Source: Oceanospirillum sp048265165
GTDB taxonomy: Bacteria > Pseudomonadota > Gammaproteobacteria > Pseudomonadales > Halomonadaceae
DNA: 64,000 nt
Assembly (NCBI RefSeq): GCF_048265165.1
Contig: NZ_JBLXCD010000007.1
Span: 140,283-204,282 of the forward strand
Direction: 5' to 3'
Position 1 is the stretch's first letter. Each line of letters opens with the position of its first letter. The position numbers were made by a program, and so were the translations under genes. The notes under the pieces were generated by a model. That model was not told the origin of the DNA. It saw only the letters and a program-made list of their open reading frames with translations, and searched no databases. Positions 16,562 to 25,513 of the stretch are shown here, in pieces.

Positions 16562-16876
16562 TTACAGCATGCCGTAGGTCTTAAGCTTTTTGCGCAAGGT
16601 ACCACGGTTGAGGCCGAGAATATCAGAAGCCTGGCTCTGATTATCTTTTGTGTAGGCCATAACTGCTTCCAGCAGAGGAGCTTCAATCTCAGCCAGTACC
16701 ATCTGATAAAGGTTACTGGCCGGTTGCCCGTCAAGATGGGCAAAGTAATTACTCATCGCTTCTTCAACACTGGTACGCAGTGTTTTCTGGCCTGCCTGAG
16801 CCTGGGTGATGATCTCAGGAGGGTTATCGGAGATATCTGTATTACTGCTCATATTCTTATCGCTAAGTGCATTCAC
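16562..16876 (-). CDS. fis: Fis, nucleoid-associated DNA-binding protein
   Basis: Fis bends DNA and regulates rRNA, recombination and growth-phase genes. The C-terminal half is highly conserved: LYQMVLAEIEAPLLEAVMAYTKDNQSQASDILGLNRGTLRKKLKTYGML, in which the last 40 residues form the helix-turn-helix. The product is 104 residues from a GTG at 16876 that overlaps the dusB stop and has GAAGAGG eight bases upstream; an ATG at 16852 would give 96 residues but has a poorer ribosome site. dusB-fis is the classical gammaproteobacterial operon, and coupling through the overlap is likely. Confidence 0.95.
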   Translation of the reverse strand: MNALSDKNMSSNTDISDNPPEIITQAQAGQKTLRTSVEEAMSNYFAHLDGQPASNLYQMVLAEIEAPLLEAVMAYTKDNQSQASDILGLNRGTLRKKLKTYGML

Positions 16877-17883
16877 AACAGAGCCTCTTCCACAAAAGAA
16901 GACACGCCATGTGCCTGATCCGGTTTCAATATAAAGTGCTTAATAGCTGCTTGTTGCTCTTTGGGCTGCTCCAGTCGGTTAAAATACCGACGGAAATGTG
17001 CGCCATGTTTATGTGCGCCAAGGTACCAGTTGACGTGTTTCCGGGCGATGCGGACACCCATCACGTCTCCGTAAAACTGATAAAGCTCGTTCAGGTGGCG
17101 ACTTAAAATGTCTAGGCGTGCCACCGCGTCAGGTTCAGGTAAATGTTCACCGGTTTCCAGATAGTGACTGATTTGTCGAAATATCCAGGGGTGCCCCTGG
17201 GCACCTCGACCGATCATTACGGCATCTGCCCCCGTGTAGTCCATAACATAACGGGCTTTTTCCGGTGATGTAATATCACCATTGGCGAATACAGGAATTG
17301 AAATGCTCTGCTTTATTTGAGCAATAGTGTCGTATTCTGCTTCACCTTTGTAAGCATCAGCACGGGTTCGGCCATGGACAGCTAACGCCTGAATTCCACT
17401 TTGTTCAGCGATATGAGCGATGGTAACGCCATTGCGATGCTCGTGATCCCAGCCTGTACGAATTTTGAGTGTGACCGGAATATCCACAGCCCTGACAACC
17501 GCATCCAAAATGTCGGAAACAAGCTTTTCATCTTTTAACAGAGCCGACCCTGCGGCTTTATTACAGACTTTTTTTGCCGGGCAACCCATGTTGATATCAA
17601 TAATCTGAGCGCCTTGCTCTGCATTCAGGCGGGCGGCTTCAGCTAGCATATCCGGATCCCCGCCAGCAATTTGCACGGATCTGGGCTCCTCTTCGCCGTT
17701 ATGATTCATACGCAAGCGGGATTTTCGGGTATTCCAAAGCTTTACATCAGAGGTGACCATTTCTGACACCACAAGACCTGCACCCATTTCACGGCAGAGT
17801 TGCCGGAAGGGGCGATCGGTAACGCCAGCCATGGGTGCAAGAATAACCGGGCTGTCTAAGGTGTAAGAACCAATTTTAACCAT
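16873..17883 (-). CDS. dusB: DusB, tRNA-dihydrouridine synthase B
   Basis: DusB reduces uridine to dihydrouridine in the D loop of tRNAs with FMN and NADPH. The 336-residue protein has the FMN-barrel start VILAPMAGVTDRPFRQLC, the catalytic cysteine region INMGCPAKKVCNKAAGSALL near residues 99-118, and HGRTRADAYKGEAEYDTI, followed by the C-terminal helical domain. The ATG at 17883 has only a weak ribosome site. It is the first gene of dusB-fis-purH, and its stop overlaps the fis start. Confidence 0.96.
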   Translation of the reverse strand: MVKIGSYTLDSPVILAPMAGVTDRPFRQLCREMGAGLVVSEMVTSDVKLWNTRKSRLRMNHNGEEEPRSVQIAGGDPDMLAEAARLNAEQGAQIIDINMGCPAKKVCNKAAGSALLKDEKLVSDILDAVVRAVDIPVTLKIRTGWDHEHRNGVTIAHIAEQSGIQALAVHGRTRADAYKGEAEYDTIAQIKQSISIPVFANGDITSPEKARYVMDYTGADAVMIGRGAQGHPWIFRQISHYLETGEHLPEPDAVARLDILSRHLNELYQFYGDVMGVRIARKHVNWYLGAHKHGAHFRRYFNRLEQPKEQQAAIKHFILKPDQAHGVSSFVEEALL

Positions 17884-18059
17884 GGGTAACCGTAAAATAT
17901 AAACGCTACACCATGATATTGGCGCAGAGTTTCGTTAGGCTCTAAAAAGCGCTAAGCATTGTAAATCGAGGGGCGCTAATGATACTAGGAATCCGGCTAG
18001 TGTAAAGCTGAACTCAGGAAATGTTGATCAAAATATATACAATATTGCAGCCTGATATG

Positions 18060-18092
18060 AAAGCCCTGCTGTATTCATACCGACCGCAGGGC
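18060..18092 (-). terminator. possible terminator after gdhA
   Basis: GCCCTGC at 18063-18069 pairs with GCAGGGC at 18086-18092 around a 16-base loop. On the minus strand the stem is followed by TTTCAT, a short U run. It lies about 60 bases past the gdhA stop. Confidence 0.4.
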
Positions 18093-18152
18093 ATCGTTTG
18101 GTGGGAAAGCTGTAGGCGTTGTGCTGTTTATGATGGCCTCTATCTTCAGGCG

Positions 18153-19505
18153 CTAGACAACGCCTTGCTCGGTCATGGCATCTGCCACTCGGCGAAAACC
18201 GGCAATATTTGCCCCGAGTACCAAATTGTGTGGCTGGCCGAACTCTATAGCTGTTTCGCTGCAGCGTTGATGGATGTCATGCATGATCTCTTTCAGGCGA
18301 CTTTCAACCTGCTCAAAAGAAAGTTGCTGCATACTGGCATTCTGACTCATTTCCAGCTGACTGGTGGCAACTCCGCCTGCGTTAGCGGCTTTTCCCGGCC
18401 CGTAGTGGATTTTATTCTCCAGAAAAATTTCTACAGCTTCTGGTGTTGAAGGCATATTGGCACCTTCACTAATACAACGGCAGTTGTTGGACATCAGAGC
18501 TTTTGCATCAGATTCGCTCAGCTCATTCTGTGTTGCGCAAGGAAATGCAGCATCCGCCTGATAGCGCCAGACAGCATGACCATCTTCCGGGTATTCATTG
18601 ATAGGGGTAAACTCCGCGTGGTGATGCTTTTCCAGATAGTGCTGCAAAGACACCCGCTTTCGCTCTTTTAGTTCTTTCAATAACTCTAAGTCGATACCTT
18701 TTGCATCGAAAAGGGTACCGGATGAATCTGTTGCGGTTACTGGCTTCGCGCCTAACTGATATAGCTTCTCGATAGTGTAAATGGCAACGTTGCCTGCTCC
18801 GGAAACCAGACAGGTTTTACCCGCCAGGCTACTGCCTGAAGATTCCAGCATATTTTGGGCAAAATAAACACAACCATAACCGGTGGCTTCTTTACGTACC
18901 AGAGAGCCTCCCCACAGCAGACCCTTTCCAGTCAGAACGCCGTCATATCGACCTGTTAGTCGCTTGTACTGACCAAACATATAACCGATCTCCCGGGCAC
19001 CAACACCGATATCTCCTGCCGGTACATCGGTTGTTGGGCCGATATGGCGATAGAGCTCTGTCATAAATGACTGGCAAAAACGCATGATTTCCTGATCGGA
19101 GCGACCTTTAGGGTCAAAGTTACTTCCACCCTTTCCGCCGCCAATCTGTAGTCCTGTTAATGCATTTTTGAAAATTTGCTCGAAACCAAGAAATTTAATA
19201 ATGCCGGCATTTACAGAAGGGTGAAAACGCAGCCCTCCTTTGTAGGGGCCAAGTGCTGAGTTAAATTCAATCCGGTAGCCTTTATTGACGTGAATTTCAC
19301 CTTGATCATCAACCCAGGGGATACGGAACATAATCTGTCGTTCAGGTTCCACCATTCGCTCGATAATATGGTTTTTCCGGTATTGCGGGCTTTGCTCTAA
19401 TACTGGTTCCAGTGACTCCAGTACTTCTTCAACGGCCTGATAGAACTCAGTTTGCGCCGGGCTTGAAGCCATTAAGCCAGTAATAGTGTTGTGGATATAC
19501 GGCAT
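18153..19505 (-). CDS. gdhA: GdhA, NADP-type glutamate dehydrogenase
   Basis: GdhA makes glutamate from 2-oxoglutarate and ammonia in the cytoplasm. The 450-residue length is that of the hexameric NADP-dependent class. Conserved stretches are KGYRIEFNSALGPYKGGLRFHPSVN with catalytic lysines, GGGKGGSNFDPKG, DVPAGDIGVGAREIGYMFGQYKRL, and the Rossmann loop LVSGAGNVAIYTIEKL. The ATG at 19505 has AGGGGA at a normal distance. It is monocistronic, with a 300-base gap upstream and a possible terminator downstream. Confidence 0.96.
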   Translation of the reverse strand: MPYIHNTITGLMASSPAQTEFYQAVEEVLESLEPVLEQSPQYRKNHIIERMVEPERQIMFRIPWVDDQGEIHVNKGYRIEFNSALGPYKGGLRFHPSVNAGIIKFLGFEQIFKNALTGLQIGGGKGGSNFDPKGRSDQEIMRFCQSFMTELYRHIGPTTDVPAGDIGVGAREIGYMFGQYKRLTGRYDGVLTGKGLLWGGSLVRKEATGYGCVYFAQNMLESSGSSLAGKTCLVSGAGNVAIYTIEKLYQLGAKPVTATDSSGTLFDAKGIDLELLKELKERKRVSLQHYLEKHHHAEFTPINEYPEDGHAVWRYQADAAFPCATQNELSESDAKALMSNNCRCISEGANMPSTPEAVEIFLENKIHYGPGKAANAGGVATSQLEMSQNASMQQLSFEQVESRLKEIMHDIHQRCSETAIEFGQPHNLVLGANIAGFRRVADAMTEQGVV

Positions 19506-19814
19506 AGGTTCCCCTGTTTGAATGCATCATCATGGCAGCTCTTCCAGATCGTTATGAAAGATACCGACTTGCTTATGCTTTTTTTGCATGGGGTGATGAT
19601 AATAAAGAATAGAGTCGGCATAAATGCTCCAAAAGTGGTCATTCCGATTTATTTTGGTGCAAAAGGTGACTAGTACAGCTGTTTGATAGCTTTTTTTGTA
19701 TTTTTTTGGTGCGTGAGTGCTTTATCTTGGTGATAAGAAGGGAGGGTAGGTAGATGCTGAAGCAGATTTGTTACGCTTAAAAAGAAGATGTGTCCTTACT
19801 AGCCCGCCGGCATT
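19506..19814. other. intergenic region upstream of gdhA
   Basis: About 309 bases without a convincing gene. It must hold the gdhA promoter on the minus strand. A hairpin with GCCGGC arms at 19806-19811 and 19820-19825 overlaps the stop of the neighbouring zinc-ribbon gene but has no T tract. I see no other structure I can assign. Confidence 0.4.
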
Positions 19815-20768
19815 TTAAAGCCGGCTGGATGGGAAGAGGCGGACGCTGAAGTTGTGAGGAGTACTTGTTTTGACTCGGATCGGGAGCGTTAGTGCGATGG
19901 GGAGGTCAGGAGGCAGCATCTGATCAGCAAAAGGTTTGCCTTGCAGATATGTCTCAGGTTGATAGATAAATTCGGCGATAGCTTTACCGCGTTCATCCCG
20001 CAGCTCCAACAGAATGGCTGGGAAAGGCAGCTCATTAGTCGTTGGGTTGTTCAGTACCAAATCTGCACTGGTTTGGGTGCTCTCTGTTTTAATTGCTTGC
20101 TGGGATACTTCCAGTACATCAAAGTCTGAAGGGAGGTAATGTTCGCAGCCTGATAGACTGCAAATTGCTTCGGCAAATCCTGAAAGCCCGGGAGATTGGC
20201 TGAGTGCCCGGGTATTACTCCAGAGTAAAATTAAAATCAGAAGCACAAGTCCTGCTGCTGCGCTGGCCGGAATCCACGGGACTCCACGGGGGATCGGAAT
20301 CTCCACCTTTCTTTTGGCCTGAGGCGGTGTATCTACTTGTGCAGAAAAGTGTAGGTCAGGGCTGATTGGCGGGAGGTCTTCACGCTCTGCTGTCAATGTT
20401 GCATCGTTAGGCTGCAGATGATCCGAGAGCTGACTTTCCTCATGAGCAGTAGTAGGGATTTCATCACTTAAGGGTGATCCCAAGGGAATATCTTCTGCCT
20501 GGACGTGTTCGGGAGACTGACTGTAGACCTGTTCTGTCGTATACGGTGATGTGGTTTCAGACTGTATTTCGTTATCAGGCTCTTCTATCTGAGACTGAGG
20601 TGCGACAGTATGTTGCTTTAATCCCAGTTCAAACAGGTGGTTAGCTGCATTGAAAATTTTCTTACAACGGCCGCAACGAGCAACGCCAAAGGCCTGTTGC
20701 AGGTCTGCATCAGAAATAACAAAGCAGGTTGAGCAGTGTGGGCAGCGAGTAAGCCGGTCATCCATCAT
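19815..20768 (-). CDS. zinc-ribbon membrane protein, DUF3426 family
   Basis: The 317-residue protein starts with an MJ0042-type zinc ribbon (CPHCSTCFVISDADLQQAFGVARCGRC, four CxxC-type cysteines), followed by a long acidic, low-complexity linker (about 45-160), one membrane helix (about 170-190, AAGLVLLILILLW), and a C-terminal beta-rich domain with LELRDERGKAIAEFIYQPETYL, which fits DUF3426. The function is not established. The gene lies beside prmA, the position it holds in many gammaproteobacteria. I use the tandem ATG codons at 20768/20765 because an upstream in-frame TTG has no ribosome site. Confidence 0.8.
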   Translation of the reverse strand: MMDDRLTRCPHCSTCFVISDADLQQAFGVARCGRCKKIFNAANHLFELGLKQHTVAPQSQIEEPDNEIQSETTSPYTTEQVYSQSPEHVQAEDIPLGSPLSDEIPTTAHEESQLSDHLQPNDATLTAEREDLPPISPDLHFSAQVDTPPQAKRKVEIPIPRGVPWIPASAAAGLVLLILILLWSNTRALSQSPGLSGFAEAICSLSGCEHYLPSDFDVLEVSQQAIKTESTQTSADLVLNNPTTNELPFPAILLELRDERGKAIAEFIYQPETYLQGKPFADQMLPPDLPIALTLPIRVKTSTPHNFSVRLFPSSRL

Positions 20769-20812
20769 CGGTCTGTCATTTTCCAACAAGAGTCTGAGTT
20801 ACATCATAAGAT

Positions 20813-20857
20813 TATGAAAGCAAACAGGCAATCCCATTCGACGAGGATTCCCTGTTT
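20813..20857 (-). terminator. terminator after prmA
   Basis: A 13-base arm at 20822-20834 pairs with 20845-20857 at 12 of 13 positions (one C-C mismatch), loop of 10. On the minus strand the stem is followed by GCTTTC. The U tract is modest but the stem is long. Confidence 0.55.
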
Positions 20858-20919
20858 ATAACAGCTTCAAGTCATTGATCAAAGCGTGCTTTTTTCGTTT
20901 TAAGCCGTGGTTAGGGAGA

Positions 20920-21819
20920 TCAGGATTGAACTTTTGTAGCGCTCAGGCAGACCCACTCTTCTTTCTGATGTACAGGCTCAAAGTCAAACCATGGCTGGTA
21001 AGCGGCAATGACTTCATCAGCCTGGTGGGACAAAATGCCAGACAGTACCAAATTGCCCTGATCTTTAACCAGGGCTGCAAGAGTCGGGGCGAGGTCGATC
21101 AGTGGGCCAGCCAGAATGTTGGCCAGCATCAGATCTGCTTGTATATCCCCGATTTTTCCGGGGTAATAAACATCAAAGCTCTCTGCGGGTAGGCTATTTC
21201 GATCTGTGTTTTCCCGGGTGGCAACCAGAGCCTGAGGGTCATTATCCACGCCATATGCCTTTTCGGCACCTAACAGCAAGGCAGCAACTCCCAAAATACC
21301 TGAACCGCAGCCGTAATCGATAACCGTTTGGCCTGATACATCGTGTTGATCGAGCCATTCCAGGCACATAAACGTAGTGGGGTGCGTGCCGGTGCCAAAG
21401 GCCAGTCCCGGGTCCAGTACCAAGTTTGTTGCTTCCGGGTCTGGAGCTTCTTTCCAGCTTGGACAAACCCAGAGCCGGTTACCAACCTGTATGGGGTGGA
21501 AGTTTTCCATCCACTCCCGCTCCCAGTCCTTGTCTTCGAGGATCTCTAGGCGGGATGCCGGAAAGGGCTGGTCCGGGAACACAGAAGCCCAGCCACTTTG
21601 CAGTGCCTCAATCATGGCCTTACTGTCTTGTTCAGCGTCAAACAGCCCTGTAATACGGGTTTGTTGCCAAAGAGGCGTTGTACCTCTGATGGGTTCAAAA
21701 AGAGGCTGGTCAGCACCGTCTTCCAGAGTTACCGCATTGGCATCAGCGGCCAACAGTAACTCTTCCAGAACTTCTGCATGGGCAGGTGTGGTATCAATCT
21801 TAATCTGAAGCCAGGGCAT
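20920..21819 (-). CDS. prmA: PrmA, ribosomal protein L11 methyltransferase
   Basis: PrmA trimethylates ribosomal protein L11 with S-adenosylmethionine. The 299-residue protein has the N-terminal substrate domain (MPWLQIKIDTTPAHAEVLEELLLAADANAVTLED) and a class I methyltransferase with GLAFGTGTHPTTFMCLEWL and VIDYGCGSGILGVAALLLGA; the acidic VDNDPQAL binds the adenosine ribose. The ATG at 21819 has CGGAG at a good distance, whereas the frame extends to 21879 without support. It lies next to the zinc-ribbon gene and upstream of a terminator. Confidence 0.96.
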   Translation of the reverse strand: MPWLQIKIDTTPAHAEVLEELLLAADANAVTLEDGADQPLFEPIRGTTPLWQQTRITGLFDAEQDSKAMIEALQSGWASVFPDQPFPASRLEILEDKDWEREWMENFHPIQVGNRLWVCPSWKEAPDPEATNLVLDPGLAFGTGTHPTTFMCLEWLDQHDVSGQTVIDYGCGSGILGVAALLLGAEKAYGVDNDPQALVATRENTDRNSLPAESFDVYYPGKIGDIQADLMLANILAGPLIDLAPTLAALVKDQGNLVLSGILSHQADEVIAAYQPWFDFEPVHQKEEWVCLSATKVQS

Positions 21820-21982
21820 GGTTTTCTCCGGGACTGAATCTCTGAATTCCTGAGCCAACACTGGCTCTATGTGGTGCATTGTACACTGAATTCGGTAATG
21901 ATTCGGAGAATGAGTTTCTAAAAAGTTGGTCGCAAATGATGGTGGGTTTGCTCTGCAGAGGGGATTTTCTAGTATTCATATC

Positions 21983-22014
21983 AAAAAAACCGGAAGCACC
22001 TGGCTTCCGGTTTT
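21983..22014 (-). terminator. intrinsic terminator of the aroQ-accB-accC operon
   Basis: ACCGGAAG at 21989-21996 pairs with CTTCCGGT at 22004-22011, loop of 7. On the minus strand it ends in a run of seven T. Confidence 0.92.
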
Positions 22015-22052
22015 CAGAGGTTGGTTATCCAAAAAGATATTAACTGAATGGA

Positions 22053-23393
22053 TTACAGGGACAGCTTTTTCTCAAGGTAGTGAATGTTGACGCCACCTTC
22101 CATAAAGCCGCTGTCACGAACCAGGTCCTGTTGCAGTCCAATATTGGATTTAATGCCATCAATGACAATTTCATCCAGAGCACTGCGCATGCGAGTTAGT
22201 GCAATTTCGCGGGTTTCACCCCAGGTAATCAGCTTGCCGATCAGGGAATCATAATAAGGCGGTACGCTGTAGCCATCATATAAATGACTGTCCATCCGAA
22301 CCCCCAGGCCACCGGGAGCATGGAAGTGATCGACTTTACCTGGTGAGGGCAGGAAGGTTTTAGAGTCTTCCGCATTGATGCGACACTCAAATGAGTGGCC
22401 CCGAATCACGATATCTTCCTGCTTGATACTTAAAGGCAGGCCGCTGGCAATACGTAGCTGTTCTTTCACGATATCAACGCCGGTAACCATCTCGGAAACC
22501 GGATGTTCAACCTGTACGCGGGTGTTCATTTCAATGAAGTAGAAACCGCCATCTTCGTAAAGAAACTCGAATGTGCCGGCGCCACGATAGCCAATTTCAA
22601 CACAGGCCCGCACACAGCGTTCCTGCACTTCACGGCGAATACCATCAGGAATACCAGGTGCTGGTGCTTCTTCCAGAACCTTCTGATGCCGACGCTGCAA
22701 TGAGCAGTCGCGATCACCCAGGTGAATTGCACTGCCCTGACCATCTGCCAGCACCTGAATCTCAACGTGACGTGGGTTCTGCAGGAACTTCTCCATGTAA
22801 ACCGTATCGTCACCGAAAGCAGCTTTGGCTTCTGCTTTCGTTACTTGCACAGCGTTGACCAGGTGTGCTTCGGTATGGACAACGCGCATACCCCGACCAC
22901 CACCACCGGCGGCGGCTTTGATAATGACCGGCAGTCCAATACGGCGGGCTGTCTGAACGACAAATTCAGGGTCATCCGGTAGCGGGCCATCAGAACCCGG
23001 AACCGTAGGGACACCGGCTTTTTTCATCGCATCAATGGCAGAAACTTTATCTCCCATCAGGCGGATAACGTCAGCAGTAGGGCCGATGAATTTGAAGCCG
23101 CAGCGTTCTACCTGTTCTGCGAAGTCAGCATTTTCCGCAAGGAAACCGTAGCCAGGGTGGATACCCTCGGAATCGGTAACTTCTGCGGCACTGATAATGG
23201 CAGGAATGTTCAGGTAGCTATCGGTGGAAGATGCCGGGCCGATACATACAGATTCGTCAGCCAGACGAACATGCATCAGGTCGCGGTCAGCGGCAGAGTG
23301 AACGGCTACAGTCTTTATGCCCAGTTCTTTACAGGCACGTAGAATACGTAGCGCAATCTCACCCCGGTTTGCAATAAGTACTTTATCAAGCAT
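22053..23393 (-). CDS. accC: AccC, biotin carboxylase
   Basis: AccC carboxylates biotin on AccB with bicarbonate and ATP, the first half-reaction of acetyl-CoA carboxylase. The 446-residue protein has the biotin-carboxylase N domain (MLDKVLIANRGEIALRILRACKELG), the ATP-grasp with glycine-rich loop AAAGGGGRGMRVV, and the active-site region FIEMNTRVQVEHPVSEMVTG. The length matches the family. It lies 57 bases after accB and ends before a strong terminator. Confidence 0.98.
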   Translation of the reverse strand: MLDKVLIANRGEIALRILRACKELGIKTVAVHSAADRDLMHVRLADESVCIGPASSTDSYLNIPAIISAAEVTDSEGIHPGYGFLAENADFAEQVERCGFKFIGPTADVIRLMGDKVSAIDAMKKAGVPTVPGSDGPLPDDPEFVVQTARRIGLPVIIKAAAGGGGRGMRVVHTEAHLVNAVQVTKAEAKAAFGDDTVYMEKFLQNPRHVEIQVLADGQGSAIHLGDRDCSLQRRHQKVLEEAPAPGIPDGIRREVQERCVRACVEIGYRGAGTFEFLYEDGGFYFIEMNTRVQVEHPVSEMVTGVDIVKEQLRIASGLPLSIKQEDIVIRGHSFECRINAEDSKTFLPSPGKVDHFHAPGGLGVRMDSHLYDGYSVPPYYDSLIGKLITWGETREIALTRMRSALDEIVIDGIKSNIGLQQDLVRDSGFMEGGVNIHYLEKKLSL

Positions 23394-23450
23394 GATCGAG
23401 CCTTATGAATTCTGGAGTCAAAAAAGAGATGTCAGTCGTTTTGGCAAAAC

Positions 23451-23894
23451 TTAAACGATAGACAACAGCGGCTGATCAAATTCAACTGGCTGACCATCTT
23501 CAACCAAAATCTCGCCCACAGTGCCGTCTTTATCTGCTTCGATCTGGTTCATCATTTTCATGGCTTCAACGATGCAGATAGTATCGCCTTTCTTAACCTT
23601 CTGACCTACTTCAACGAAGACTTTTGCGCCTGGGGCTGGTGAACGATAGAAAGTACCTACCATTGGGGATTTTACCAGGTGTCCTGCAGGGGTTGCCGGA
23701 GCAGGAGCTGATGCCTCAGCCGCTGCCGGAGCTGCTGGGGCCGGTGCTGCCATTGGAGCCGGTGCATACTGAACCTGAGCAGTGCTCATATTACGGCTGA
23801 TGCGAACAGATTCTTCGCCTTCCTGGATTTCGATCTCAGCAATGTTGGATTCTTCCAGCAGCTCAATCAGTTTTTTTACTTTACGAATATCCAT
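23451..23894 (-). CDS. accB: AccB, biotin carboxyl carrier protein
   Basis: AccB carries the biotin that shuttles CO2 between AccC and the carboxyltransferase AccAD. The 147-residue protein has an N-terminal helical region (MDIRKVKKLIELLEESNIAEIEIQEGEESVRISR), an Ala/Pro linker (about 50-75), and the biotinyl domain with VEAMKMMNQIEAD, where the central lysine is biotinylated; the thumb loop YRSPAPGAKVFVEVG is present. The ATG at 23894 is preceded by AAGAG. It is followed by accC and preceded by aroQ. Confidence 0.97.
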   Translation of the reverse strand: MDIRKVKKLIELLEESNIAEIEIQEGEESVRISRNMSTAQVQYAPAPMAAPAPAAPAAAEASAPAPATPAGHLVKSPMVGTFYRSPAPGAKVFVEVGQKVKKGDTICIVEAMKMMNQIEADKDGTVGEILVEDGQPVEFDQPLLSIV

Positions 23895-24003
23895 GATCAA
23901 TCTCTTTTCACTTGTGTGTGGAACATGAGTCAGCGTCATACACTGGCTGTTATTGGTTTTCTGCATAGGCAGAGAATTTCAGGTCTGACAGGGAGATGCC
24001 CAA

Positions 24004-24462
24004 TCAGACAATCTTTAGTGTTTTATCATTAAGAAGCTTTAATGCCGCTGAGAGGGCAAAGTCGTAACCCTGTGCTCCCAGACCGCAGATCACTCCCTGA
24101 GCTACATCGGACAGATAGGAGTGATGACGGAAAGGCTCGCGGGCATGAATATTGGACAGATGGACCTCAATGAAGGGGATCTGAACGCCCAGTAAGGCAT
24201 CGCGCAAAGCAACACTTGTATGGGTAAAAGCCGCAGGATTGATAATGATAAAGTCTGTATTCTCGTCGCGAGCGGCATGAATCCGGTCTATTAGTGCATG
24301 CTCGGCATTACTCTGGAAGCATTCAAGCTGATGACCTTTTTCAGCGGCTGTTTCCGCCAGATGTTCAGAAATATCAGACAGTGTCTGGCTGCCATAAATT
24401 TCAGGCTCGCGTGTTCCGAGAAGGTTCAGATTGGGGCCGTTTAACACCAGAATGGAAGCCAT
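24004..24462 (-). CDS. aroQ: AroQ, type II 3-dehydroquinate dehydratase
   Basis: AroQ dehydrates 3-dehydroquinate in the shikimate pathway. The 152-residue type II enzyme has the start ILVLNGPNLNLLGTREPEIYG with the catalytic tyrosine and arginine, FIIINPAAFTHTSVALRDAL with its histidine neighbourhood, and EVHLSNIHAREPFRHHSYLS. The ATG at 24462 has a weak ribosome site; a TTG six codons upstream is less likely. aroQ-accB-accC is a common gammaproteobacterial order. A terminator-like hairpin sits about 42 bases upstream. Confidence 0.95.
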   Translation of the reverse strand: MASILVLNGPNLNLLGTREPEIYGSQTLSDISEHLAETAAEKGHQLECFQSNAEHALIDRIHAARDENTDFIIINPAAFTHTSVALRDALLGVQIPFIEVHLSNIHAREPFRHHSYLSDVAQGVICGLGAQGYDFALSAALKLLNDKTLKIV

Positions 24463-24836
24463 AATTAACTGAATATCCAAGTGACGAGAATGCGAAAAAC
24501 AAAAAGCAAACAGTTGTTTGAGTCTGTTTGCTGCTAAAATCAGTAAAAAGAAGTTTAACTGTATATAATATCGGTTAAATGATGATAAAAGTGCAGTTTC
24601 TTCCTTGTGTTTAAGCGTAGTTTGCCGAATTTGATAGATCTTGTCCAGTTTTCGTCTGTTCTGCTTTGTTTGACTGCTTTTTACTGCGTGTTACTGAATT
24701 TTACCTATTTGTAGCAAATTTGGGAAAACTTCCCTTTTCTGGCTTCAGATCCACCTTGTCAGGCTGAAAACAGTGCTCCGCAGGCTTGTTTTTCGAGCCG
24801 GTCGCTACTACGACTTCTGACGGCTTAAGACTCTGA
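24463..24836. other. AT-rich leader region upstream of aroQ
   Basis: This 374-base gap lies between the DsbD-like gene and aroQ, both minus strand. I find no ATG-started ORF on the minus strand. It contains a terminator-like hairpin (separate entry) and an inverted repeat TTTAAC/GTTAAA around 24554. The promoter for aroQ-accBC should be here, but I cannot place the hexamers. Confidence 0.5.
24494..24532 (-). terminator. terminator-like hairpin in the aroQ-accBC leader
   Basis: AGCAAACAG at 24505-24513 pairs perfectly with CTGTTTGCT at 24524-24532, loop of 10. On the minus strand the stem runs into TTTTTGTTTTT. It ends only about 32-42 bases before the aroQ ATG, which suggests an attenuator or a terminator overlapped by the next promoter. 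Confidence 0.6.
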
Positions 24837-25325
24837 TTATAGTGCATTCTGTACAAGATTGAGCTGTTGGGTGTGTGGTGGATAGCACAGGCCTGCTTCA
24901 GCACACCCCTGAAAGGTAACCTCGATAACAACGCCTTGCCTGACAGCTTCGGCTGGCATATTGAACTGATAGCTGAGTACTGCTTTGTGCCTGAGTATCT
25001 CGACATTGCCCTGAAATTCATCCACAACCTGCTCACCACGTGGAATTTCAAGAATGGTCAGATCGGCACTTTCTGGCAGAACAGGCAACACTTTAAAGCG
25101 GGAGCGATAGAGATAATGCTTTGGCTCAATTCTCCAGGTCAGGGTTAATTTTGTTCCTTTAAGGTTGCCTTCCAATTGGAACGCCTGCTCTACGGGAAGA
25201 AAGCCATCGACGGACGCACTGCCAAAACCGTCCGCTTTTTGGTCAAAAAAGCCAGCTTCAGCACTCAGTGGAAGTGTTGTCACGATTAGAAAAGCCAGTA
25301 GTGAAAAAAAGTGTTTTAGGTTCAA
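24837..25325 (-). CDS. stand-alone DsbD N-terminal (alpha) domain protein
   Basis: The 162-residue protein has a signal peptide (HFFSLLAFLIVTTLPLSAEA) and then matches only the periplasmic N-terminal domain of DsbD, which passes electrons to periplasmic thiol proteins. Seen are FLPVEQAFQLEG, RIEPKHYLYRSRFKV and the paired cysteines in GCAEAGLCYPP, equivalent to the redox pair of nDsbD. The stop comes right after this domain, with no trace of the membrane or thioredoxin domains downstream. The start is a TTG at 25325 with AAGGAAG about ten bases upstream; no in-frame ATG exists. It could accept electrons from a DsbD or CcdA protein encoded elsewhere. Confidence 0.75.
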   Translation of the reverse strand: MNLKHFFSLLAFLIVTTLPLSAEAGFFDQKADGFGSASVDGFLPVEQAFQLEGNLKGTKLTLTWRIEPKHYLYRSRFKVLPVLPESADLTILEIPRGEQVVDEFQGNVEILRHKAVLSYQFNMPAEAVRQGVVIEVTFQGCAEAGLCYPPHTQQLNLVQNAL

Positions 25326-25513
25326 GATAAGTCTTCCTTTAGTTATGATCGTAAAAGGCTAACCCTATTTCATAGTGTGCTGAGGTGTTTATGTCAGCGC
25401 ATTGGGTTTTACCCAAACAAGCCCCATAATAATAGCAGGTGGCTAATAAGATTCTGTCTCTTGCACAGGGTTCCGACCAAAGTGAAATTATCAGCACGCA
25501 CGAGGAATATAAA

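Noticed and set aside
24701..25051. possible continuation of dsbD by frameshift
   Set aside because: The product in this frame has no membrane helices or thioredoxin motif; it is an out-of-frame shadow of the stand-alone domain gene.
25391..25429. 12-codon ORF with GAGG before the DUF2333 gene
   Set aside because: It ends 84 bases before the next start and does not overlap it; no sign of coupling.
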